A stretch of DNA of 64,000 bases from Hyalella azteca (Eukaryota; Arthropoda; Malacostraca; Amphipoda; Hyalellidae). A model generated the notes under the pieces. The model worked only from the letters and a program-made list of their open reading frames with translations, had not been told where the DNA came from and did not search any database. Location of the stretch: positions 372,001-436,000 of the forward strand of contig NW_025931701.1 of the NCBI RefSeq assembly GCF_000764305.2, in the 5' to 3' direction. This document shows, in pieces, positions 48,191-58,988 of this stretch. Within the stretch, counting starts at the first letter, position 1. Every line of letters starts with the position of its first letter. The position numbers and the translations under genes are program-made.

Positions 48191-51100
48191 AAGGATTCCC
48201 CAGACTTCCATCTATTAGATAGTTGATAATAGACTTTTGTAAACGGTTTTATTAAGTTTAGGCGGTTCCTGTGCAAAATTTTAGGGTAAATGCGAGTATT
48301 ATTTCAATCTAGCTTAGAAAATCAATTGTTGACTTCTTAGTAAATCGAGCCTCGACAATGAGCATTAACCAAATACCAAGTTGTATGGGAGATGAAGAAA
48401 ATGCCCGAGAGACACAGTTTATACGATAATAAACCAACATCATGTGTTCGTGTGGGACCATCAGAAACGATGACTTGGTTGCATATGATAATAAATAGCT
48501 GCAAACCGCAGAAATATAAGCCTACAACAAAGCTAGCTATATAAATCGACTATAAGTTGAATTCGATGAAGCATAAACCAATCACAGAAAGTGTCAGAGT
48601 TTTACTTTGCTTCGCATGCTAAATTATTGAGTCCTGGAATATATGTACATGCGTAAACTTCCATTTCAATTGATTCTGATAAAATGATTAATTATTCCAA
48701 CAATGGATTTTGCTGTGCACGCGGCCTCACGTTGCAGTGATTCGTTCTTAGGAGTTCTCAAAATAAAGCATATTTTGTTTATTAATTGAAAATAGAGCAG
48801 AGAGAATGAAAAGTTTTTTATTTGTAATAATTAAAACTATGAAATGATAAGTCTGCCATATCTGTTAGTGGCCATACATAATTTACAACCATGAAACAAA
48901 ATCAGGTAGTTTGAAAAATGGAAAAGCGAGATCTCCGACCTGATTTATTCTGTTAATTGCGATAAAAGGACTATCGTTCATCAGATTATTGAAATGAAAT
49001 CAAATAAATGGACTTGATTGCGCTTTGATAAATGCATTTTAAAATACACAACCAAAGAAAAAACTTCTCCATAAACTAGTGAGGTTTCGAAATCTATAGG
49101 AATAGCACAAAATAATCAGTTAAGCAGCTGTAATTTTACCTACGATAATAAAAATTTCATCTGCTAATCGCGCTTTTTACAAGCTCGGAAATACAAATTC
49201 AATTTAGATACTTCCCAGTTAAAATTTAGAGCAGGGAATAGAGCAGGCCGTCGCCGGCTGCAGAGCCGACGTAGAGACGCGACAGAGCAGCGATGGAGCA
49301 GAAATGTCCGCTTTAGAGACGATATTGCCAGCCGCGTATCAGCGCTAATTAGCTTCTGAGTACCTGCCCAGGTGTGCTCTGTCCTGCCGTCACGCAGCCC
49401 TTACTGAGCACCGCCTGCTCAAACCTGCCCAACGCCTGCTCTGGGGCGGCTCTGGCAGAGTACGCTGCAGTTACGCGTCACCGTTAGTCAACAACGATTT
49501 AAAAAAATTTGTTCCTTCTCTCTCCGAGATCACCTAGACTTCTCTCTTGCAATGACAGGTTGTATTGACATTGGTTACTGACATTCTCATCCTATTGACT
49601 TTAGCAACGTAATTTAGAATCTAGCAAATTCAAATTTTGTCTCTGTATCAGCCATGGCGCAGCGCAGTTTTAGGGATAGATGGCCGGTTACAGTTTCGCG
49701 GCTCCATCCTGCTAAAGCGCGACCAGCCCGGCTAAACCCGGCGCCGGTCTCGGCTCAAAATTTTAACTGGGTTAATATTAATTCAAGACAAAGTTTCATA
49801 AGATGCGTTGAACAGAAATTCATGAAGATGAGAATTCTGAACTTGAAGTAAATTTCGTTTGAAATGGAACGAATATATGTAGGTACCGTAAAGAAGTCTG
49901 CATCAACACGAGCAAATGACCAGCTAACAAGAACAACACTTAAAAAATGTATCGCGTAATTGCTTCCTTTAATATTCGAAGGTTATTGCCAAATAAATAT
50001 ACTGAGTGATCAAATTTAAATAGTATAGCAGAATAGACTAGAATAATTGTCAGAGTTTAACGTTCGAACATCAAAACTTCACACCAATTCGGCTTCCTTG
50101 CGAAATAGATATAAGTCCGTTTTAAGAATGTTGAATCGCTATTACATTTATTTCTGTAAATAAAAGGCGACCGAACCAATAAAAAAGGCACCAATAAAAA
50201 AGTGTGTAGAGTCGACTATTATATCGAACGTCCTTAACAGGATTCTTTTGTGACGGATCTGAAAAGAAGCCAGCCGGAATACGGTGTTACCAAACCACAA
50301 ATTTTTTTAAGGTCCAACCTGAAAGTCGGATACAAATATCATTCCTGAGGACCGTTATGCTCCAATCGTCTAGTTAAATGATTAATCAGGAACATTACGA
50401 AATATTTGAACAAAATAATACTAAACTTGGTTTTTAGTATTTTGAAATAATTTCCGAGAAAAGCACGAGGCGATGATTATGAATTGTAATTGTAGCTTAG
50501 TACTAGTAATTGTCGCAACCTAAAAATATTATGGCCAGAAACAAACCAAAGTACAAAGCTAATTTACACTCCTAAGTAACCCTGACAAATTCTTAATTGA
50601 CAAATTCCCAGAACCAAAACTTCGAATGGTAAACTGATTCAACCAAAGCTGATACATCAGCATAGAATAATCAATTTTTCAGACTACAAAATTCTTTTTC
50701 ATGAATGCGACCATTGAGAACCGCGCCTGCCCAGCAGCAGCGTCCTGAGATCACGCAAATCCTGCACTACATCAGGCTCGGCGACAGCCTCGGCCGCCTC
50801 TACCCGTAGCGTTACGTTGTCCGCACGCTGAACCTGCATGCACATTTGTGTCGCTTCCATGCGTTGAAAGAACAGCTATTAAAACGCAAGAAAAGGATTA
50901 TGTTTCACATATTACCTTCTTTAATACCAAAGGGTAGCTAAAGAGCAGCCAGTGTTTACGATTTAAAAGCTCAATTCTGCAGTGACTTTCAAGGTAAAAT
51001 GAATTGCTGTTATCCTAATCATATGGATCCCATCAGTTTTGTTGTGTACAACAGAATAATTCTGAGACAAGTCCTTACTGTAAATATGAGTAAACTAAGT

Positions 51101-51630
51101 TATGGAATCACCTTGCAAAAGAAAGACTTCTATTTTTTTTGTTTGTGGGCACGAGAGTGTCCACAAAAAAAAGCAATAATTGAAATGTATCAAATTCGAA
51201 AGAGCCAGATTACTAAAATCCACGTATACCATTCCTGCATGAGATGCATAACTTGTTAAACTCGTAGATAAACGCAGCAATATACAAGACCTCAAAAAAG
51301 GCTACAATGGAAATACGTCCTTCAGACTAAGGAATTGGATAGTAACAAATAAACTAGTCCAAAATAAAAAAATTATAGTGCTAAAATTACTAAAATTGAC
51401 ACCTTGCTTCAGTGCAGTCACTATAAATGACACGCTTGCATCATGCGATCGGCTAAAAGTGTCTGCAGTTCGGAATGAACTTTACAGAGAATTTGTTCTA
51501 CCACTGCTGCACGCGTTTTGCATTCTATATAGAAACTGATTGAAAAACGAATGGGCCCTCGTTTTGATTGCGTGTCAATGCTTTGGAATTCGGACGACAA
51601 TCTTAGTGCAGTTAATATATGCATGTTACT
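48191..51630. other. Mostly AT-rich; one GC-rich island; no secure gene
   Basis: A GC-rich island at 49230-49480 carries repeated AGCAGG/CCTGCTC motifs and is open on the minus strand for about 80 codons without a Met start. A plus-strand frame at 49654-49851 (65 residues, MAQRSFRDRWPVTVSRLHPA) follows. Neither has a known domain. The small frame at 50.7-50.9 kb is listed separately. Confidence 0.45.
50699..50860 (-). CDS. Possible small ORF or exon (53 aa), unrecognised
   Basis: From ATG at 50860 to TGA at 50699, the frame reads MEATQMCMQVQRADNVTLRV, then EAAEAVAEPDVVQDLRDLRT, then LLLGRRGSQWSHS. Codons are GC-rich and varied in an AT-rich background, and the middle is predicted helical with heptad-like Leu/Val spacing. 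An acceptor-like TGCATGCAG precedes GTTCAG at 50836, so it could be a terminal exon. The plus strand also carries a 34-codon frame (MRPLRTAPAQQQRPEITQIL). No family is recognised. Confidence is limited by length and by the overlap of open frames. Confidence 0.3.
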   Translation of the reverse strand: MEATQMCMQVQRADNVTLRVEAAEAVAEPDVVQDLRDLRTLLLGRRGSQWSHS

Positions 51631-51860
51631 GGTCTAATATCACAGAGGTCTTTTAATAGTTTTAGGGCCTTTAGCTGGTCTAATATTACAGAGGTCTTCT
51701 AATAGTTTCTGAGCCTGTTGTTGGTCTAATATTACAGAGGTCTTCTAACAGTTTCTGAGTCTGTTGTTGGTCTAATATTACAGAGGTCTTCTAATAGTTT
51801 CAGAGCCTGTTGCTGGTCTAATATTACAGAGATCTTCTAACAGTTTCCCATACCAGGTTG
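51631..51860. repeat. 46-bp minisatellite, five units
   Basis: Units start at 51631, 51677, 51723, 51769 and 51815, each opening GGTCTAATATTACAGAGGTC (the first has ATCACAG). The last unit fades after TTTCC. Confidence 0.92.
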
Positions 51861-52179
51861 TCAGCGGAGTAAAAAATTAAGGTAATTTAAAATGAGGCGA
51901 AAATGAAATGTCGCTCGTCGGAGAGTACGCAGTTACATGAAAAATGGATAAAAAATGACACATTCTAGAACACTGAAAATAACACGTATTGATTCTTGTT
52001 AAAGACATAAAATATTCCATATTAAATCGGTATCACAAATTCGTAAAATGGAACGCGGTGAGTAAAAGCATAGCGCAGTTCTCATTGTCAGTGTCACAGT
52101 GCACGTATAGCGGTCAATTGGATGAAATACACAACATATCAAGATGAGCAATTTCAGATTTATTGCACAATCAAATTTT

Positions 52180-53417
52180 TTAAGGGGAGCGTTCCGGTCA
52201 AAATCGAAAATTTTGGCTTTCCGTTTTCTTGACTCATTTCGTAGCTGCTGAAGAGGTGTGTCTAACGCAGTACACCGCATGTACGTGCATGCTCTAGTTT
52301 TTGCGTAAAGCAATTTCAAAAATGTATAAAATGAACGTTTTGTAACAATATTTTCAAAGATTTATTTACATTAAATCTGTATTTATAGATCATTATTCAT
52401 GTTATTTGCAAAGTGTTTGCACTCGTTTAAAGCTACAAACAAGACGCGTTCAGCAAAGCTAATACCATGTATGTACATGCAATAATTTTTGCGTAAGGTA
52501 GTTTTGAACTTATATAAAATGACCATTATATAACAATATTTAATAATTTTCATTTGAAAATGGTTTTTATAGATCATTATTCTCGTTAATAGCAAAGTGT
52601 TTGCACTCGTTTGAAAGCTACAAACGATGAGCTTTCATGAAAGCAAATATCACGGATGCGCATGCAATAATTTTTGCGTAATTCAGTTTTTAACTAATTT
52701 AAAATGAACATTTTTTATCTATATATAAATATCACAAAAATCACATATTAAACTTATTATTCACGTTAAACTGGACAAGAATAAGTCTGAAGACGCGTGC
52801 TGGTACCCTAAGTGCAACTAATCGGCAATGGTAAGCTTGGGCTATAATATCGAGCAATTTTTGGCATATCCTTTTTTTCAATAAATTTTACTTATTTCAC
52901 TCTACCGAGCAATTAAAATTTCCAAAATGGGCCATCTTAAAAATCTTAAATCTCCAATGGTTTTTAAGCTACTGCATTGAGAGATATACCATTCGATTCG
53001 TAAAGAAAAAATCTAGAAAATTGTCATAGTTTTTTTTGCAATTTCGTTAAAGTTTGGATTATATTTAGCAAAAAGGGGGAGGGTGGAAGGGAAAATCGAA
53101 AAACAAACGAAAAATCCCCCACCCACAAAAATGAGAATTTCGAAAAAAGCCATGACAAATCTCTAGATATGGTCTTTACGCATCGAATGATATGCGTCTC
53201 GATGTTGTAGCTTGAAAATCCTAGGGGGAAATAGATTTTTACAGATTCTTCATTATATGCCGTTTTCCATTATCTTAACGTTTTCTTTCATTTTTTTAGA
53301 AAAAAATTACATGAACAAAAAAGTCTTAGATTTCTGTTGTACACATGTGTACCAAGTTTCGAAGTGATCCGGCGGTAAATAAATTTTTTTCCCCATACCA
53401 AGATGATTGCCCCTTAA
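52180..53417. mobile_element. Candidate TTAA-flanked non-autonomous element, 1.24 kb
   Basis: The left end reads TTAAGGGGAGCGTTCC at 52180. The right end reads GATTGCCCCTTAA, ending at 53417. The ends are TTAA plus GGGG/CCCC in inverted orientation, as expected for a TTAA-targeting (piggyBac-type) element, but the inverted match beyond GGGG is weak. Inside are three diverged direct repeats of about 186 bp followed by AT-rich sequence with a G-rich/C-rich stem (near 53076-53135). There is no transposase frame. The boundary could be coincidental. Confidence 0.4.
52260..52740. repeat. Diverged ~186-bp tandem repeat, three units
   Basis: The landmark TTTTTGCGTAA recurs near 52298, 52486 and 52671, and AAAGTGTTTGCACTCGTTT recurs near 52410 and 52595. 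Periods are about 188 and 185 bases. Copies have many substitutions and small indels. Confidence 0.8.
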
Positions 53418-56284
53418 TATAACATGTTTAATTATTTATACGTCACCAACTTGATGAAAAAGGCGGTTAAAACTCACCAGCAACAGCAAAATAAGAAAAA
53501 TTCTTTCAGAAGTGAACAATTTAACTCCATAATTTTGTATGAAAATATAGCATCTTTCAAGAAGGATCGAATGTTACGAAATTAATTTCGTATTCATCAC
53601 ATTGAAATTATTCAAAATTCGTCTATACGTTTAATTTAATTGTTCTTAGAAAGTTGAACTAAGATAATTGTGCGAGTGGTACATGTCGTATCGCAAAATG
53701 CCTTGAAGTATCAGAAACAACAATGTTCGATGCTGCAGGAGTGAAATAAAACTATTTTTGAAATCTTGATGATAAAAAATCACTTGTTGATGATTGTTCA
53801 TACTGAGTACAAAATGATAACCGGACTAGCCCATAGGCTTCTATGCATACTGTTTTAAGCGCCGTGCAATCTTTGCTATAGTAAAATATTTGTTACCATA
53901 TAACCGTCATCAGACTGTTGCTGTTAGACAGATTATCACGATACCATGATATATGAAAATATGCAAATAAGTATTTTGGAAAGAAAGAGTTGCAAACTTG
54001 TCCAGAACAGGCAAAGGTAAATATTAGAAAAAATAGGATCTATATAGACACCATTGACATATAATCCATGATTAAGTACAACTGACCACTGTGTACTTAA
54101 TTCAACCCGCCATAAATAACCTGTGTTTGTTGAAGCAAACGGCAAATGGCGTTTTAAAACAATGTTTAATCCACATAAATTTAACATATAGTCAACTTCA
54201 ATTCAATACCACATTTCTGTTTAGATTATGTGTTGAACTTGAATATTATATTCAATGAATATTTAAAATATAAAGGCGGCAAAGTGGCTTACATATTAGA
54301 TCTCAAGAACCTGTGCCGTCACAACTAACTCATCACATACGAGACTGAGAACTAAGATTTCCCTGTGCTTTTTGGGTTGACTTGACAGTAAATAAAGATT
54401 TTCTTTGCAATAACAGTTTTTTATCATGAAGAGATAAAGAAAATATAAGGATTTTTTGCAAACTTCCATGATTGATGCAACTGAACAAAGTTGGAAATTG
54501 AAATATCAGGGATGAATGAAACGAAACGAAAAACACAATTTCAATAATCCCGTTTCTAAATTCAACTTCAGAATAGATGTCGCTTCTGAGAAACTGGAAA
54601 AAATTCTTTCAGACTTAAAGAGTTTAAACTTAAATTCCGGAGATGCGACTGACGACTAATATATAACCTTATTACATGAGGCACGCACCAAACAGAGAAA
54701 ACTAACACTCGAATTCATCTCATATCCATCCCGAATGAATTATTCCAGACACGAGACGGGAATGATTCGCCTCCATAAAAGGATGGAAACAATTAATTTT
54801 CGAGAAGCCAAGCATAATTTACCATAATTAAGAGGATAATTAGCTGACAAAAAGAGGGGCCTGACGGCGGATAATTGACTGCTTCGATGAGATAAAAACT
54901 TTAATCACCTCTAAGCTCAGCAGAACCTTGCAACAAATGAGCCGTCGTAGATACCATGCTTCTAAGAGTTACTCACTACAAGATTTATTTAGTCGACAGC
55001 TTCCTAATTAATCTCCAGACGTTAAAGAATGAAAACAATTTTTACTTGTTATCTACAACCATAAGATACTTTGCAAAGCATCCAGAGTCCATAAATTTCA
55101 TATGACGATTGCTGACTTACAATCTTGAGACTTCACGGACAAGTAGTATCACTGAGTATTTTATTCAGTAATTTCGGCGTATATTACTCGGGTCGGACTT
55201 TACGATTTCATGAAGAATCTTTACCAAATTTACCAAATTTTATGAACGTGCAACGGTTAATTTGCTGTAAAAAAGCCAACGAATTAAACTAACCTAAAGA
55301 AACATTTTTCACGAATGAGCTCTCGTTTTACAGGAATGGAATTATCATTTTTGTTTTACAATCCCTCTCTTCAGAGGAACAGAGATTCGCTTCTTTGCTT
55401 TTTTTGAGGGGATTAAGATTGTTTGTTTATTAATATCATACAAAATATAGTTCATCCCTATAATTAATTGAATCATCATATAAGTAAACATGACTAATGA
55501 TGCGCAGTTTTCAAGGAAAACGGAACTTTTTCTTTAAATATGGCCGTCTAGAACCAGTCATTCTTACTTTTTTTAGTTTTCACTCGAAAAATAAATTGTG
55601 AAAATCGAAATTTTCTTCCTCTAATATTCTGTCATACTTCACTCAATGTTCTAAAATGTCATACTTTACTCAATGTTAGAAGTGCATGAAAATTCGAAAA
55701 TATCGCCGTGAATTTCAATTCGGTTAATATATTCTTTGCAGTTTTCCATTAGTCCAAGGGCTATTACACGTTATGATGGATGGAGATCAAAGTTCAAAAA
55801 TGTTCGAGGCGGTATAGTTGGTGGATGTGACAGATGCAGAAACGCTCTAAATGAAACAAACACAAAGCCTTTATTTCATAGGAGTATTGCAAAAAGAAGT
55901 GCAAATCAGGAAAAAACATGTCTAACCTCTTAAAATAACTTGTAGTAGAAGTTATACCAGTAATAGTGCAGGTAATTTACACTAACAAGGCCATTTACGC
56001 GAAGAAAACATGTTATCTAATCTTACTCTCGTAACATACTCTCCTCCGTATCTTCAGCGATGTTCACAGAAAATAATTTCTGTTAAATGAAATCAACGCC
56101 GCTGTAACATTGATACGAAATGCTAGCGGATCACAGAAATTGACAGCATTACTGGAGGAAGAACAGTGGTGCGCGATTGTCTTATTAAAGCTTACTGTCG
56201 AAACTCAATATAAAAAGGCACCTTTTACGGCACTTGCAATATTAATGCAGAGGAGAACAAAGATATTTGGTTAAGGGATTACAT
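53418..56284. other. AT-rich sequence, no gene recognised
   Basis: I see nothing in it beyond a 10-bp stem at 54071-54101 (ATTAAGTACA / TGTACTTAAT) and a short duplicated motif (GTCATACTT.ACTCAATGTT) at about 55630-55676. Confidence 0.5.
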
Positions 56285-56450
56285 AAAAAATATAACTCAG
56301 TACTCACTGCAGTGAGTGACAGAGAGCGCATTTTCTCGTCGACGAAAACTTGAGGTCACGGACGGACGTACAGACGGACGGACAGACAGACAGACGGACA
56401 TGGCGAGCACAATGGTGCATTTTTTCCATAAATGAGAAAATGCGCTAAAA
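56285..56450 (+). mobile_element. Short inverted-repeat element with a GACG/GACA core, copy C
   Basis: This full copy starts with TATAACTCAGTACTCACTGC. It has a perfect 16-base palindrome ACTCACTGCAGTGAGT, the left arm AGCGCATTTTCTC, a GACG/GACA run, GCGAGCACAATGG, and the right arm GAGAAAATGCGCT. Same layout and orientation as copies A and D. Confidence 0.85.
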
Positions 56451-57362
56451 ACGATTCCTAGACATCTTCTGGGCTGAAGTTGGACGATTAGCATTTGATC
56501 AGTTGGTGAAATGCTAATTGTCAATCTATGTAATTGAGTGCAATAGCTTCAACAATCCTATAGCATCTCTACCAACTAATGCATCAATGGAAACGTCTTA
56601 CAGTCGTTACTCCATCCACTCAAACGGAATTCAGTGACAGTTTTGTGGTCAGTAAAATAATGCATAAAATTATTCTGACTGGCGATCTGGTGGATTATTG
56701 CTGTTTTAATTCCAATACCTTTTTCTTTATATCAACCACCGATGGCTACTTTAAAAGCGGCTTTCACGGGAATTCTTATGCTACGGCTACAGAAAATTAT
56801 CACAGGACTGATTTGATTTGCTAAATAGAAATTAAATTTCAGAGTTATAAAAGTTAAAAGTTTAAGCAACAAAGTTTAGACTAGAGAACGACAATGTTAT
56901 ATGTAATTTAGTTAAAAATAGCTTTGTGAGAGGCCGACGTAAAAAGGTTTGGTAGCTTAGACGATTTGGTGGACACAATCTTTAGAAACGTCACACAAAT
57001 TTAGCATTGCGCACAAACGAAAATTTATGAAGTAATACTCGTATTACTGTAAAAATTGCTTGATGAATATCCACGGTGTAATTGTTGTATTGATTTTTTA
57101 GTGTTCCTCTTAATAATAAATTATTATAAAATAAAAAAGTATTGCATTAAAATCTACGCGTGAAACAGTCAGCATCATTAGATTAAATTTCATCAAAATA
57201 TGCACTGACATAAGTGCATCCGATAATATATAATTGATTACGAGAATACAGACAAAAACTGTCTCATTTATTTTCGGGTGACATAATCTAATTCACGACA
57301 GTAATTACGCACTACAAACGAAGAGTATCACGTTGCTTGTTCGGCACAGGCTTGAAACTTCA
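56451..57362. other. AT-rich sequence, no gene recognised
   Basis: A plus-strand frame at 56579-56824 (81 residues) has no domain or splice support. Confidence 0.5.
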
Positions 57363-57363
57363 G

Positions 57364-57508
57364 GGGCCATACTTTCAAAACTCGCTAAGTGAACGTAAGT
57401 ACTTACGCTCTATTTTCTTGTCTATGATTGGTGGATTTTGCTTGAAAGGCCGTCAATGATTGGCTGATGAACTTACGATCGCTTAACTTTTTTTTAAAGT
57501 ATAGGCCC
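57364..57508. mobile_element. MITE-like element with ~37-bp terminal inverted repeats
   Basis: The left end GGGCCATACTTTCAAAA continues to CGTAAGT at about 57400. The right end, read in reverse, is GGGCCTATACTTTAAAAAA and continues to CGTAAGT. The ends match at roughly three quarters of positions over 37 bases. The interior is about 70 bp and holds inverted TGATTGG motifs. There is no coding capacity. I cannot assign the superfamily. Confidence 0.65.
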
Positions 57509-57698
57509 AGGTCCCTTAATTATTGTTAAACAATCGTTAGCATGTGATTGGCGCCCTGTTGCCAACAAGGGACTACAGGGCTGGTCGTATACCAACGAAA
57601 TAGAAATTCACCTTCAGTTTCAAATCTTCACTCACCAATTATTCGGCTGTTATATATTATTGGGCATTTAAAATAAAAATCGTCTCAGACTATTCGGT

Positions 57699-58446
57699 GA
57701 TTACGAAAAATAACGTATGGTTATAAAACATAACGAGTGGTAACGAAAAATGACGAGTGATAACGAAAAAAAATATAACTCAGTACTCACTGCAGTGAGT
57801 GACAGAGAGCGCATTTTCTCGCCGACGAAAACTTGAAGTCACCGACGGACAGACAGACGGACGGACAGACGGACAGACAGACGGACATGACGAGCACAAT
57901 AGCGCTTTTTTCCATAAATGAGAAAATGCGCTAATAACGAGTGGTAACGAAACATGACGAGTAGTAACGATAAATAACGAGTGGTAACGAAAGATAACGT
58001 GTGGTAACGAAACATAACGAGTGGTAATGAAACACAACGAGTGATAACGAAACATAACGAGTGGTAGCGAAACATAACGAGTGGTAACATAACATAACGA
58101 GTGGTAACGAAACATAATGAGTGGTAATGAAACACAACGAGTGGTAACATACCATAACGAGTGGTAACGAAGCATAACGAGTGGTAACGAAAGATGTGTG
58201 GTAACGAAATATAACGAGAGGTAACATAACATAACGAGTGGTAACGAAACAAAACGAGTGGTAACATAACATAACATAACGAGTTGTAACGAAAAATAAC
58301 GAGTGGTAACGAAAGATGTGTGGTAACGAAATATAACGAGTGGTAACATAACATAACGTGTGGTAATGAAACATAACGAGTGGTAACGAAATATAACGAG
58401 TGGGAACATAACGAGTGGTGACGAAACATAACTAGTGGTAACGAAA
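57699..58446. repeat. 20-bp minisatellite (about 29 units) interrupted by a mobile element
   Basis: The unit is a pair of related 10-mers, TAACGAGTGG and TAACGAAACA, repeated with small variants. It is interrupted at 57768-57933 by copy D of the short inverted-repeat element. Minus-strand frames of 209, 196 and 147 residues across it (a 20-residue repeat rich in RYHSL and VTT) are repeat shadows. Confidence 0.93.
57768..57933 (+). mobile_element. Short inverted-repeat element with a GACG/GACA core, copy D, inside the 20-bp array
   Basis: This full copy has the same TATAACTCAGTACTCACTGC start, ACTCACTGCAGTGAGT palindrome, AGCGCATTTTCTC and GAGAAAATGCGCT arms and GACG/GACA core as copy C. Array units continue on both sides, so it inserted after the array had formed, or the array expanded around it. 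Confidence 0.88.
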
Positions 58447-58544
58447 TTTTCTCGCGAACAGATAAAGGTTTTCAGCGGCGCTGCAGAGGCTGTGCTGTGG
58501 CTGACGCTGTCAGTCTGTGCTCTCTGATTTCGTTAAGCTACAAG

Positions 58545-58988
58545 AGTAGTATAGATAATAGGCCTACCGTCACACTTTCCATAAACAGCTTAAATCATAG
58601 GTCACCACAACCATTTACTCCGAATCTTGTCCAACAAAATTACCCAATTACAGTATTTCAAAAATTTAAATCAATTATATATTCCACAGAAGTATTTTTC
58701 AGGCAATCGCTCTAGGTTATTCTCAGTTAAAGAGTGCTCAATCGGGGTAAATGATCGGTAGCCTGTTATGCTGTTTGTGCAAATTCTGGGTAATAATATC
58801 GTATGAGGTTTTATTCGGGAGTAATTGGGCAATTTTGTTGGACAAGATTCGTAATAATATTGAAGGAGGTTTTATTCGGGAGTAATTGGGTAATTTTGTT
58901 GGACAAGATTCGGAGTAAATGGTTGTGGTGACCTATGATTTAAGCTGTTTATGGAAAGTGTGACGGTAGGCCTATTATCTATACTACT
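58545..58988. repeat. Perfect 107-bp inverted repeat with a 230-bp spacer
   Basis: The left arm 58545-58651 and the right arm 58882-58988 are exact reverse complements over all 107 positions that I compared. The spacer holds a 61-bp direct duplication (58790-58850 and 58851-58911), whose second copy overlaps the right arm. Perfect identity implies a very recent inverted duplication, gene conversion between arms, or an assembly artefact. Confidence 0.9.
58790..58911. repeat. 61-bp tandem duplication
   Basis: Two copies start GTAATAATAT and end GACAAGATTC. They differ at a handful of positions (for example CGTATG versus TGAAGG, and GGGC versus GGGT). Confidence 0.9.

Noticed and set aside
57780..58429. 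Minus-strand open frames of 147 to 209 residues with RYHSL/VTT repeats
   Set aside because: They are translations of the 20-bp minisatellite; three units make 60 bases, so several frames stay open without selection.
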